Shown here: in pieces, positions 1 to 8,057 of the stretch
How the letters are laid out: every line of letters starts with the position of its first letter
Position numbering within the stretch: the first letter of the stretch is position 1
Notes under the pieces: model-generated
What the model was told of the DNA's origin: nothing
The model's input: only the letters and a program-made list of their open reading frames with translations
Databases searched by the model: none
Source of the DNA: Ralstonia sp. UBA689
GTDB taxonomy: Bacteria > Pseudomonadota > Gammaproteobacteria > Burkholderiales > Burkholderiaceae
Direction of reading: 5' to 3'
DNA length: 32,845 nucleotides
NCBI RefSeq assembly: GCF_002298975.1
Contig: NZ_DBMV01000043.1
Span: 1-32,845 of the forward strand
Program-made: the position numbers and the translations under genes

Positions 1-164
1 ACCTTAACTGAACGGCATTACCTCACAGGGCCCCTTCTTTTTTGAACCTGCTCAGGATCCGTAGCGAACGCCCCGAGGTTGGTCCAAGAAGCGCAACCGC
101 ACATGGGTACGGTGAGCATCGCAGGGCCAAGATCGGGGCGCGCAGCAGGATCGTGAACGGGTTC

Positions 165-965
165 TCAATGCCCGCGCGCCTTGAAGAGCAGCGCGCCGAT
201 GCCGTGAAACCCGCGTTGGCGCGCGTGCCGCATCGGCGTGATGCCGCCGCGGTCGGGCAGGTTCGGGTCCGCGCCGCCATCGAGCAGGACTTCCACGGTC
301 TTCTCGTATTTCTCGCTGCCGTCGCCCAGAGCCACCGCTTCGATCAGGGCGGTCAGGCCGAGGTTGTTGGTGGCGTCGGGCGGCACGCCGGCCTTGACGA
401 GTTCACTCACCACTTCCACGTAGCCGCGCCGCGCGGCCGGGATCAGCGCCGTGTCGCCATCGGCATTGGTGGCGCGCAGGTTGGCGCCGTGCGACAGCGC
501 CAACCGTACGGTCTCGGCATCGCCCTGGGTGGCGGCGAGCAGGAAGGCGCTGTTCTGCGCGTTGTCTTGCAGGTTGACGTCGGCGCCGGCCTGGATCAGC
601 AGGCGAGCCGCTGCGCCCATGTGTGCGGTCACGGCAGCGATGAGGGCGGTGCGGCCGTCAGCGTCGCGTGCCTTGAGGCTGGCGCCGTCGGCCAGTAGCG
701 CCTGGATGACCATCGTGTTGCCGGTCTGCGCGGCAAGGATGAGATCACGGTCGCGCGTGGCGGGGTCACGGCGATGGGCCGGTCGCGTAACAGGTGCGTT
801 GCCCGGCGTGGTCTTGGCGCTGGAACTGGCACTGGCACTCGCGGCAACGCGCAGCACCGGCAGATGCTGTTCCTGCCAGGCGTTGGCCATGTCGCCCACT
901 GCCAGTGCCATCCCCAGCATGATGCCGATGAGCTGGTTGAGCGCGGGATGCGGGGCAAAGAGCAT
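165..965 (-). CDS. Ankyrin-repeat protein, probably exported or membrane-anchored
   Basis: The product of about 266 residues has a hydrophobic N-terminus followed by five to six ankyrin repeats over roughly residues 85-260. Visible repeat signatures include DGRTALIAAV, LLIQAGADVNLQD, DGDTALIPAA and LLDGGADPNLPD. Ankyrin repeats bind other proteins; the partner here is unknown. The ATG at 965 is chosen because it lies 20 bp past the stop of the upstream ChaC gene and leads into the hydrophobic segment. A GTG at 1046 would add 27 residues but overlaps ChaC. No clear Shine-Dalgarno sequence precedes 965, so translation probably depends on ChaC, and starts at 920 or 911 are also possible. The gene is co-directional with chaC and likely cotranscribed. 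Fold is certain; role and exact start are not. Confidence 0.8.
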   Translation of the reverse strand: MLFAPHPALNQLIGIMLGMALAVGDMANAWQEQHLPVLRVAASASASSSAKTTPGNAPVTRPAHRRDPATRDRDLILAAQTGNTMVIQALLADGASLKARDADGRTALIAAVTAHMGAAARLLIQAGADVNLQDNAQNSAFLLAATQGDAETVRLALSHGANLRATNADGDTALIPAARRGYVEVVSELVKAGVPPDATNNLGLTALIEAVALGDGSEKYEKTVEVLLDGGADPNLPDRGGITPMRHARQRGFHGIGALLFKARGH

Positions 966-985
966 GGCGGAGATGGGAGGTGGGC

Positions 986-1726
986 TCAGGCGCTGAGGTA
1001 GGGATCTGGCAGCGGTGCACTGCCGGTAGCTTCGCCTGCCACGCACGGGGCGTTGGCCGCATCCGTGGCTTGCAGGCGTGTCCAGAGCCGGTCCAGGTAC
1101 GGGTCGTGCAGCCCGTTGCTGGCCAGGCCGATCAGCGTGCGCTGCAGGTATTCGCGCGCTGGACCGTACAGCCCGACCGCATCGCGCAGGCAGCCGACCA
1201 CGCGTTCGTCGGGCAGGCGGCCGGCATACGCTTCATGCGTGCGGTTCATGACGAAGGCCAGCGCGAAGACGCGCTCGCCGTTGATCTCGGTGGGCAACCA
1301 ACGCGGCAGGTAGGCGCCGGTCAGCATCTCGCGGCGCCACAGCACGCGGAACTCATGCTCGGCACGCGCGCGCGGCACACGGAAGGCCACGCCCCGGCAG
1401 CTGCCGCCACGGTCCAGCCCGAGCACCAGCCCGGGGTTGTCCCAGGTGCCGCGGTTGATGCGGGAATACAGGTAAAAGCCACGGTGATAGCCATGCACCA
1501 TCGCGGGAGCCGCTTCGGTGTGGAAGATCATCGGGTTCCAGATCAGGGAGCCGTAGCCGAACACCCAGGCGTCCTGGCATTCGCAGGGCGCACTCGACAA
1601 CCGCGCGAGCGTCGATGTAAGCGACGCTTCCAGCGCAGCCTCGGTCAGCAGCGACGACGCGACGGGTGAATCACCCAGGGCGGCGCGCAACCGGTTCTGT
1701 TCGAGATCCTCTCGGGTGACGGCCAT
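986..1726 (-). CDS. chaC: ChaC-like gamma-glutamylcyclotransferase (glutathione-specific)
   Basis: This family cleaves glutathione to 5-oxoproline and Cys-Gly in the cytoplasm. The product (246 aa) carries the family's substrate loop VFGYGSLIWNP at about residues 55-65. It also has a WRREMLTGAY segment whose glutamate aligns with the catalytic Glu of ChaC enzymes (REKGGY in eukaryotic ChaC2). An N-terminal extension of about 50 residues precedes the domain. The ATG at 1726 is chosen; an in-frame TTG at 1744 is possible, and neither has a good Shine-Dalgarno sequence. The ankyrin gene follows after 20 bp. The tRNA-Cys gene lies just upstream on the same strand. Family assignment is secure; glutathione specificity is inferred from the family. 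Confidence 0.88.
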   Translation of the reverse strand: MAVTREDLEQNRLRAALGDSPVASSLLTEAALEASLTSTLARLSSAPCECQDAWVFGYGSLIWNPMIFHTEAAPAMVHGYHRGFYLYSRINRGTWDNPGLVLGLDRGGSCRGVAFRVPRARAEHEFRVLWRREMLTGAYLPRWLPTEINGERVFALAFVMNRTHEAYAGRLPDERVVGCLRDAVGLYGPAREYLQRTLIGLASNGLHDPYLDRLWTRLQATDAANAPCVAGEATGSAPLPDPYLSA

Positions 1727-1861
1727 GTCGCAAGCATAGAGCAATCGTTACGAGTGGTCACGCCAACGGACGGGGGATGCGCGGAAACAGGGCGTTGCGG
1801 GGCTTGGGAAGCGTCTGGCTATGGCGCGGCCGCAACGGTACACATTGTGAGGCCGGGAAAT

Positions 1862-1937
1862 TGGAGGCGGGGGAACGGAATTGAACCGTCTTATACGGCT
1901 TTGCAAGCCGCAGCATTGACCACTCTGCCACCCCGCC
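1862..1937 (-). tRNA. tRNA-Cys (anticodon GCA)
   Basis: Read on the minus strand, the sequence folds into a cloverleaf. The 5' acceptor strand is GGCGGGG, the D arm is GCAG...ATGC, and the anticodon stem GCGGC/GCCGT closes a TTGCAAA loop with anticodon GCA. The T arm is GACGG-TTCAATT-CCGTT. The 3' end is GCC followed by discriminator T and an encoded CCA (TCCA). Discriminator U73 with anticodon GCA is typical of cysteine tRNA. One irregularity: five Cs lie between the T stem and GCC, one more than the 7-bp acceptor stem needs, giving 76 nt. No obvious T-tract terminator follows on the minus strand before chaC. Confidence 0.93.
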
Positions 1938-2003
1938 GGGGGGGGAGGGACCTGCCATGCGCCGTGTGGCGCATCGCAGGCCGGGCGCGATTCTAGCGCA
2001 GGA

Positions 2004-2357
2004 TCAGACTTCCAGCAGATCGACTTCAAAAAGCAACGTTGCGTTCGGGGGGATCACGCCGCCGGCGCCGCGTGCACCGTAGCCCAGGCTGGCCGGAATG
2101 ATCAGCTTGCGCGTGCCGCCGACCTTCATGCCCTGCACGCCTTCGTCCCAGCCCTTGATGACGTGGCCGGCACCCAGCGGGAAGGCGAACGGGTCGTTGC
2201 GGTCCTTGCTGGAGTCGAACTTGCGGCCGGCTTGGCCGTTTTCATACAGCCAGCCGGTGTAGTGCACGGTGACGTAATTGCCGGCGGTCGCCTCGGCGCC
2301 GTCGCCAATAACGACATCTTCGTATTGCAGGCCGCTCGGGGTGGTCGTGGTGGTCAT
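2004..2357 (-). CDS. FKBP-type peptidyl-prolyl cis-trans isomerase
   Basis: A single-domain FKBP of 117 residues catalyses cis-trans isomerisation of Xaa-Pro bonds. It has no signal peptide, so it is probably cytoplasmic. The fold's marks occur in order: VHYTGWL (about 29-35), KFDSS (45-49), the active-site loop VIKGWDEGVQGMKVGG, the flap GYGARG and the C-terminal strand IPPNATLLFEVDLLEV. The ATG at 2357 follows a GAGGTA ribosome-binding site six bases upstream. This excludes a longer reading frame that runs back into yaeQ. The gene sits 37 bp downstream of yaeQ on the same strand, so the two may be cotranscribed. Small stand-alone FKBPs of this length are common in beta-proteobacteria. Confidence 0.95.
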   Translation of the reverse strand: MTTTTTPSGLQYEDVVIGDGAEATAGNYVTVHYTGWLYENGQAGRKFDSSKDRNDPFAFPLGAGHVIKGWDEGVQGMKVGGTRKLIIPASLGYGARGAGGVIPPNATLLFEVDLLEV

Positions 2358-2394
2358 GATGTACCTCGTGGAGTGGGCGGGGGTGAGGGAGGAC

Positions 2395-2946
2395 TCAGGC
2401 AGCCTCGGCAGCCTTGAGCGTTTCGAGCTGGACGTGGATGTTGTCCGCGTCGTTGGCGATCCAGATGTCGCCGTCCTGAATGGTGACTTGCAGGCGCATG
2501 GAGCGTTCGACCATAGCGGCCAGCGCGGCCACGGTCTCGGGCGCGACTTCGTAGACCGACAGGTTGGCAAAGCGCGCGACCTTGGTTTCGGTCTGCTGCC
2601 ACCACACGCGGGAGGCGTTGCCGCTATAGGTATACACGGCAACCTGCTCGGCGCGGTTGCAGGCCTTGCGGATGCGCGTTTCGTCGGGGTTGCCCAGGTC
2701 GATCCAGAGTTCGATGGCGTCGGTCAGGTCACGCTGCCAGAGCTCGGGTTCGTCGGGTTCGGACAGCCCGCGCGTGAAGGCGAGTGTCTCGCTGGCGTGG
2801 CGGGCGAAGGCGAGCACGCGCACCATCATGCGCTCGTCGTTCTCGCTCGGGTGGCGGGCGACGGTCAGCGTGTGGTTGCCGTAGTAGTGGCGATCCATGT
2901 CGGCGATCTGCAGATCGACCTTGTAGATCGTGGATTTCAGGGCCAT
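2395..2946 (-). CDS. yaeQ: YaeQ family protein
   Basis: The 183-residue product starts MALKSTIYKVDLQIADMDRH, with the HYYGNHTLTVARHPSENDERMMVR segment that identifies the YaeQ family. YaeQ has a PD-(D/E)XK nuclease-like fold. The EPELWQRDLTDAIELWIDLG region carries the acidic residues expected in that core. The family was reported to suppress an rfaH haemolysin-expression defect in E. coli; its molecular function is unclear. The ATG at 2946 matches the conserved family N-terminus; longer in-frame extensions toward 3108 do not resemble YaeQ. No strong Shine-Dalgarno sequence is seen. It is divergent from the DUF2339 gene, so 2947-3141 should hold promoters for both. Confidence 0.92.
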   Translation of the reverse strand: MALKSTIYKVDLQIADMDRHYYGNHTLTVARHPSENDERMMVRVLAFARHASETLAFTRGLSEPDEPELWQRDLTDAIELWIDLGNPDETRIRKACNRAEQVAVYTYSGNASRVWWQQTETKVARFANLSVYEVAPETVAALAAMVERSMRLQVTIQDGDIWIANDADNIHVQLETLKAAEAA

Positions 2947-3141
2947 GCGAACAGAAAAGGGTGGGCGGTTTTGAAGCAAAGCGCGCATTGTCGCACGGGC
3001 GGATGATGCCGGTGGTATCGCTTTTCGCGTCTTTGGCCGGGCGCATTCCCATTGGCGGCGGTTTGCGGTATATGAGCGGTGCATGCGCAGTAATCGGCGC
3101 ATGTGCATGTCTCTCCTATCCCAACCAGGACAATCAGAACG

Positions 3142-5979
3142 ATGCGTTGGATATTCGGAATCGTGGGCCTGCTGTTCGGGGCCCTGACTGGGGACGTTGT
3201 CGGCGCGTTCTTCGGCGCGCTGATCGGCGTCGGACTGGCTTCACTGATCCTCTACATGGACAAGCGCGCCAGCTCACAGTGGGCGCATCCGCCGGAAGCG
3301 CCGCAAGACCATGGGCCAGTGGCGTCGCCGGTCGCCACTACGCTTCAGGAGCGCGTGGCACGCCTGGAGCACGAGGTGTCGCTGCTGCGTCGGCAGATCG
3401 CTGAGGTCAAGGGCGCGACGTTCGCGGTGCCTGCGGCGGAGGACCTTGCTGCCGAGCCGCCACAGGCTGTACCGGTGCCGTCTCAGGTGCCGGCCGCCAC
3501 CGAGGCTCTGCCGCCAGTGGAGATGCCTGCCTCCCCAGTGGCTCAGGTGCCACCGGTGGTTGCGCCGTCGCCGGTTGCACCGCCCGTCCTGATGCCGCAC
3601 GAGCCCGATTGGATCGAGCGGGCCGTCGGCGCCGCGCGCGACTGGCTGCTGGGCGGCAACAGCGTGGTGCGGGTCGGCATCCTGATCCTGTTCTTCGGTG
3701 TGGCCTTCCTGCTCAAGTACGCGGCCGATAACAGTCTGCTGCCGATCGAGTTCCGCCTGGCCGGTGTGGCGGTGGCGGCCATCGTGCTGCTGGGCATCGG
3801 CTGGCGCCTGCGCGAGAAGCGTCCGGGCTATGCGCTCGTGCTGCAAGGGGGCGGGGTGGGCGTGCTGTACCTGACGGTGTTTGCGGCCACACGCATGGTG
3901 CCGCTGCTCACGCCAGGGATGGCGTTTCCCCTGCTGGTGCTGATCTGCGCGCTGGCCGCCGGGCTGGCCATCAAGCAGAATGCGCCAGCACTGGCGTTTA
4001 CCGGCAGTGCCGGCGGTTTCCTGGCGCCAATCCTGATCTCCACGGGCCAGGGCAGCCATGTGGCGCTGTTCAGCTACTACGCGCTGCTCAACGCGGGCAT
4101 CTTCGCCATTGCGTGGTTCCGCGCCTGGCGCGCGTTGAACCTGCTGGGCTTCGTGTTCACGTTCGGTATCGCCACGGCGTGGGGCGCGCTGCGCTACGAG
4201 CCGGCGCTGCTCAAGAGTACCGAGCCGTTCCTGATCCTGTTCTTCCTGATGTATGTGGGCATCGCGCTGCTGTATGCGCTGCATCGCCACGTCAGCCTCA
4301 AGCATTATGTGGACGGCACGCTGGTATTCGGCACGCCGCTGGTGACGATGGGATTGCAGACCGCGCTGGTGCACCACATTCCGTTTGCGATGGCGTGGAG
4401 CGCGGCGGCGCTGGCAGCGTTCTACCTGGGCATTGCAGCGTGGCTGGCGCCCAAGCGCGCGCGCCTGGGGCTGCTGTTCGAGGCGATGTTCGCGCTGGGC
4501 GTGATCTTTATCACGCTGGCGATTCCGCTGGCCTTCGACGGGCGCACCACCAGCGCGGTCTGGGCGCTGGAAGGCGCAGCCGTGGTGTGGGTGAGCGTGC
4601 GCCAGCAGCGTCGGCTGGCGCTTAGCGCCGGTTTGCTGCTCCAGATCGCGGCGGGTCTGGCCTTTGCATGGGGGATGCTGTTCGAGGTGTCGGCATCATT
4701 GCAATGGCCGGTGCTCAACAGCCATTACATCGGCGGGGTGCTGATTGCCGCGGCGGGTGTATTCAGCGGTTGGCGTCTGCACGGCAAGGCCGAGGCACGC
4801 GACTGCTTGAAGGCGGCACCGGCATTGGGTATCGCTGCATCGGTGTGGGGGCTGCTGTGGTGGCTTGGCACCAGCAGCCATGAGATCGACCGCTGGGCCT
4901 GGCGTCTCGCCACTGACGCTGTGGACCGGCCGGACATCCCGTTGTATGCCGCCTTCGCCGTCCTGACGGCGTGGGTCGCGCACGGCCTGCGCCGCAAGCT
5001 CGACTGGGCGTTGGCCGAGTGGCCCGCGCTGTCACTGCCGCCGGCGCTTGCCCTGACCGCATTGGTGGCGATCGAGCACTGGGAGCCCTCGCCGCTGGCC
5101 GGCTGGGGCGGGCTGGTTTGGATCGCGTCGATCGTGTTGACTTTCGTGCTGCTGCGCCGTCAGGAGCTCGACGTGAAGGACACCACCCTCGCGCCGTTGC
5201 ACACCGTACTGTTCTGGCTGATTTGCGGTGTGTTGGCCACCGAAGGCTACTGGCGCCTGAACGCCTACGTGCCGGAAGGGACGTGGAGCTTTGCCGCCTG
5301 GGCCTACGGCTATGGCACGCTGCTCGCCCTGCTGGCCGGCGCGGGCTGGCGCATTCGCTGGCCGATCGCCCGCTTCGAGCGCGCCTACCTGCTGTGGGGT
5401 GCCGCGCCGCTGGCCGTGCTGCTGTGGCTGTGGAGTCTGGCGAGCGCCGCCAGCGACGGCAATGCCGCGCCGCTGTTTTACCTGCCCATCCTCAATCCGC
5501 TGGACGTGGCGCAGTTGCTGGTCTTCCTGGCGATCGCACTCTGGATGCGTCGCGTCGCCCTCCAGAAGCTGGTACCCGAGCCGATGGTGATCGGCTATGC
5601 GACGGGCGCCACGCTGTTCATCTGGGCCAACGCCGTGCTGCTGCGTACGTTGCACCACTGGGCACACGTTCCGTACACGCTCGACGACCTGGGGGATTCC
5701 ATGCTCGTGCAGGCGTCGCTGTCGATGTTCTGGACGGTGCTGGCGCTGGCGGTGATGGTGTTTGCCACGCGGCGTGCGAGCCGTGCTCTGTGGTTCACGG
5801 GCGGTGCGCTTCTGGGTGTGACCGTGGTCAAGTTGTTCCTGTTCGACCTGTCGCGCGTGACGGGGGTCGAGCGCATTGTTTCGTTCATCGGCATCGGCAT
5901 GCTGCTGCTGTTGATTGGCTATCTGTCTCCGCTGCCGCCCAAGGGCAAGGCCGAGGCAGAACCCAAGGAGGTTGTGTGA
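3142..5979 (+). CDS. DUF2339 polytopic membrane protein of unknown function
   Basis: This 945-residue inner-membrane protein matches the DUF2339 architecture. A glycine-rich membrane hairpin (1-40) is followed by a short coiled coil (about 67-90, LQERVARLEHEVSLLRRQ) and a Pro/Val-rich linker (97-152). The family signature GGNSVVRVGILILFFGVAFL starts near 171 and opens a run of more than twenty hydrophobic segments to the C-terminus. The ATG at 3142 follows an AGGA at 3127-3130 and leads directly into the first membrane segment; a GTG at 3103 is less likely. The stop codon overlaps the start of the DUF3999 gene, so the two are translationally coupled. Function is unknown. A link to envelope or surface-polymer handling is only an inference from topology and partner. 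Confidence 0.92.
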   Translation: MRWIFGIVGLLFGALTGDVVGAFFGALIGVGLASLILYMDKRASSQWAHPPEAPQDHGPVASPVATTLQERVARLEHEVSLLRRQIAEVKGATFAVPAAEDLAAEPPQAVPVPSQVPAATEALPPVEMPASPVAQVPPVVAPSPVAPPVLMPHEPDWIERAVGAARDWLLGGNSVVRVGILILFFGVAFLLKYAADNSLLPIEFRLAGVAVAAIVLLGIGWRLREKRPGYALVLQGGGVGVLYLTVFAATRMVPLLTPGMAFPLLVLICALAAGLAIKQNAPALAFTGSAGGFLAPILISTGQGSHVALFSYYALLNAGIFAIAWFRAWRALNLLGFVFTFGIATAWGALRYEPALLKSTEPFLILFFLMYVGIALLYALHRHVSLKHYVDGTLVFGTPLVTMGLQTALVHHIPFAMAWSAAALAAFYLGIAAWLAPKRARLGLLFEAMFALGVIFITLAIPLAFDGRTTSAVWALEGAAVVWVSVRQQRRLALSAGLLLQIAAGLAFAWGMLFEVSASLQWPVLNSHYIGGVLIAAAGVFSGWRLHGKAEARDCLKAAPALGIAASVWGLLWWLGTSSHEIDRWAWRLATDAVDRPDIPLYAAFAVLTAWVAHGLRRKLDWALAEWPALSLPPALALTALVAIEHWEPSPLAGWGGLVWIASIVLTFVLLRRQELDVKDTTLAPLHTVLFWLICGVLATEGYWRLNAYVPEGTWSFAAWAYGYGTLLALLAGAGWRIRWPIARFERAYLLWGAAPLAVLLWLWSLASAASDGNAAPLFYLPILNPLDVAQLLVFLAIALWMRRVALQKLVPEPMVIGYATGATLFIWANAVLLRTLHHWAHVPYTLDDLGDSMLVQASLSMFWTVLALAVMVFATRRASRALWFTGGALLGVTVVKLFLFDLSRVTGVERIVSFIGIGMLLLLIGYLSPLPPKGKAEAEPKEVV

Positions 5980-7298
5980 AGAAGGTTGTTCTTGCGATGG
6001 CTGCGGCGTCGCTGTTGTCGGCGTCGGCCTGGGCCGAGCGCTTTGCGCTGAGCGGAACGCCCGGGGCGTCGTACTACGCGGTCACGTTGGGCGAAGAGGT
6101 CTATGCCCACGCGCGCGACGCCGGCCTGGCGGACCTGCGCATCCTCAATGGCGACGGCGAACCGGTGCCGTTCACCATTGATATCCCGCGCGATCCCGAG
6201 CCGCAGGCGCGCACGCTGCAGGACGTCCATTGGTTCGTCACGCCTGTGGACGATGTGCAGAACCCCGGCACGGCCGGCGTTGTGCTTGGGCCCGATGGCG
6301 TGCTGCGTGCCACCGGACCACAGCCTTCGCAGGCGTCAGCGCACGCATGGTTGGTCGACCTGAGCCAGTTGCATGATGCGGCGACGGCGCTGGTGGTGGG
6401 GCTGCCGGCGACCGAGTTCCAGAGCGGCGTGACTGTGCAGGCCAGCGATGATCTGCAGCACTGGAGCGCGGTCGGTCAGGCCACGTTGTTCCGCTTGTCC
6501 AACCAGGGCAGCACGCTGGTGCAGGACCGCATCGAATTTACGGGGCTGCGTGCAAAGTATCTGCGCCTGAAGTGGCAGGGCAAGCCGCCGGCGCCCGAGA
6601 CCGTGCGTGTGGAGCTGGCCGCTGGCGCCCCCGTGCTGCCCGCCGACAACGCGATCCTGTGGCGTACCGGCCTGGCCCCCGTGCAGACGCCCGCAGCGGG
6701 CGATTACCAGTTCGATACGGGCGGCGTGTTTCCGGTCGAGCGCGTGAAGATCCGCCTGCCCCAGGCCAACACCGTCACACAGGCGACGCTGTATGCGCGT
6801 GCCGATGCGCAGGGGCCATGGCGGATGATCACCTCCGCGCGCCTGTTCCGGCTGGCGGGTGCCGATAGGCAGGGCGAACAGGAGAACGCGCCGCTTACCG
6901 TGCCCGCCACCGGCGATCGCTACTGGCGCCTGCAGGTCGATACCCGCAGTGGAGGCCTGGGCGCGGGTGCGCCGCAACTGGCGATCGGCTGGCGTCCGGC
7001 CACCATCACGTATGCGGCGCGCGGCAATGTGCCCTTCGTGCTGGCGGTGGGGGAGGTGGCGCGTGGCAACCCGGTCGCTCGGGCCGATCTGATGGCCGGT
7101 GCATCGCCGGCGATCGCACCGGCGCAGCTTGGCGCGATGAGCGAATCGCCGGCCGATGCGCTCAAGGTAGAGCCGCCTGGCGGCCGGACGCGCCAGTGGG
7201 TGCTGTGGGGCGCGCTGGCGGCGGCAGTGGCGGTGCTGGGCGGGATGGCCTGGCGCTTGTTCCACACGTCGGCCACACCACCGGACGCGTCTTCGTAG
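5976..7298 (+). CDS. DUF3999 exported, C-terminally anchored protein
   Basis: The start is the GTG at 5976, which overlaps the DUF2339 stop (GTGA) and follows a strong AAGGAGG at 5964-5970. The 440-residue product has a signal peptide (residues 1-20, KKVVLAMAAASLLSASAWA). A large beta-rich periplasmic part follows, and a transmembrane helix near 410-432 (WVLWGALAAAVAVLGG) ends in a short cytoplasmic tail. A stretch near 150-205 (VTVQASDDLQHWSAVG ... YLRLKW) resembles a discoidin or galactose-binding-like beta sandwich, suggesting ligand or glycan contact. Tight coupling to DUF2339 suggests one complex, with this protein as the periplasmic part. Function is unknown; the fold suggestion is by eye. 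Confidence 0.9.
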   Translation: MKKVVLAMAAASLLSASAWAERFALSGTPGASYYAVTLGEEVYAHARDAGLADLRILNGDGEPVPFTIDIPRDPEPQARTLQDVHWFVTPVDDVQNPGTAGVVLGPDGVLRATGPQPSQASAHAWLVDLSQLHDAATALVVGLPATEFQSGVTVQASDDLQHWSAVGQATLFRLSNQGSTLVQDRIEFTGLRAKYLRLKWQGKPPAPETVRVELAAGAPVLPADNAILWRTGLAPVQTPAAGDYQFDTGGVFPVERVKIRLPQANTVTQATLYARADAQGPWRMITSARLFRLAGADRQGEQENAPLTVPATGDRYWRLQVDTRSGGLGAGAPQLAIGWRPATITYAARGNVPFVLAVGEVARGNPVARADLMAGASPAIAPAQLGAMSESPADALKVEPPGGRTRQWVLWGALAAAVAVLGGMAWRLFHTSATPPDASS

Positions 7299-7307
7299 CC
7301 AGCAAAA

Positions 7308-7332
7308 CGGCGCCACCAGGGCGCCGTCTTTC
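7308..7332. terminator. Bidirectional rho-independent terminator
   Basis: A perfect 7-bp stem, ACGGCGC/GCGCCGT with a CACCAG loop, is followed by CTTTC on the plus strand and preceded by AAAA, which reads as a U tract on the minus strand. It lies between the convergent DUF3999 and MAPEG genes and can serve both. Confidence 0.75.
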
Positions 7333-7352
7333 ATAGGCGAAAGCCTGTCGTA

Positions 7353-7736
7353 TCAGTGCACGAAGGCCGGCTGCACGAACAGCGTGATGGCGATGACGAA
7401 CCCCACCGTCCACACCAGCGAGCGCACCGATGCCCAGTCGGCCAGGTAGCACACCGTGTACAGCACCCGCGCGGCAACGAAGCCGATGGCAAGCCAGTTG
7501 ACGTGGTCGATCGGGCTGCCGCCAAGGATCGCCACCAACACCGCCACCGCAAAGAACGGAAACGCCTCGAGATGGTTGAGCTGAGCGCCGTTGGCACGCC
7601 GTGCCAGGCCAGTCAGGCTGGCTGACCATTCGCGAGGGTTGTGATTGTCGCGCTTGGGCCCGCTTGCCCGAGCGATCCCGATGCAGACGTAGGGCAGCAG
7701 GGCAGCGATCAACACGCACCACAGGGCGATCGGCAT
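7353..7736 (-). CDS. MAPEG family membrane protein
   Basis: The 127-residue protein has four hydrophobic segments. The MAPEG motif is in the second helix region (QLNHLEAFPFFAVAVLVA). MAPEG proteins include glutathione-dependent membrane enzymes of eicosanoid metabolism; bacterial members are mostly uncharacterised. The ATG at 7736 has a GAGGAA ribosome-binding site seven bases upstream. The gene ends 20 bp from a terminator shared with DUF3999. It is separated by 76 bp from the upstream S4-domain gene on the same strand. Family is clear; substrate and glutathione use are not shown. Confidence 0.88.
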   Translation of the reverse strand: MPIALWCVLIAALLPYVCIGIARASGPKRDNHNPREWSASLTGLARRANGAQLNHLEAFPFFAVAVLVAILGGSPIDHVNWLAIGFVAARVLYTVCYLADWASVRSLVWTVGFVIAITLFVQPAFVH

Positions 7737-7812
7737 AGTCAGATTCCTCGAGGTTTGGATGGCCGCACGCTAGCACGACGCGCGCATTCAAACACCTGAA
7801 TGGACCCCTGCC

Positions 7813-8037
7813 CTAGCCTTCAGCGCCATGCACGGCGATGCGGATATCACCCAGCATCACCACCTGGCCCGCGCGAATTTTGGCAGTCTTGCGCGACTCG
7901 GGCTGGCCGTCGACGGTCACGCCGCCTTCTGCGACCGCCGTCTTGCCGGCGCCGCCGCTGTCGACCACGCCGGTGAGCTTGAGAAGCTTGTGCAGCTCGA
8001 TGTAGTCAGTGGTCAGGGCGAAATCGATGTTGGGCAT
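7813..8037 (-). CDS. S4-domain RNA-binding protein (YbcJ-like)
   Basis: A 74-residue protein that is almost entirely one S4 RNA-binding domain. HKLLKLTGVVDSGGAGKTAV is followed by AEGGVTVDGQPESRKTAKIRAGQVV, the pattern of E. coli YbcJ (ELCDLLKLEG ... VKVDGAVETRKRCKI). S4 domains bind structured RNA, usually rRNA. The ATG at 8037 is the only start giving the standard family length, though its Shine-Dalgarno sequence is weak. The gene follows yceI by 20 bp on the same strand, so coupling to that transcript is likely. The RNA target is unknown. Confidence 0.9.
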   Translation of the reverse strand: MPNIDFALTTDYIELHKLLKLTGVVDSGGAGKTAVAEGGVTVDGQPESRKTAKIRAGQVVMLGDIRIAVHGAEG

Positions 8038-8057
8038 AGCGAGTTTGATTGCGTGGT

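Noticed and set aside
23..280. An 85-codon minus-strand frame at the left edge
   Set aside because: It overlaps the ankyrin gene in another frame and shows Arg/Ser/Ala-rich sequence without motifs.
3274..4377. A 367-codon minus-strand frame rich in Gln, Arg and His
   Set aside because: It is the antisense shadow of DUF2339, with no start signal and no recognisable domain.
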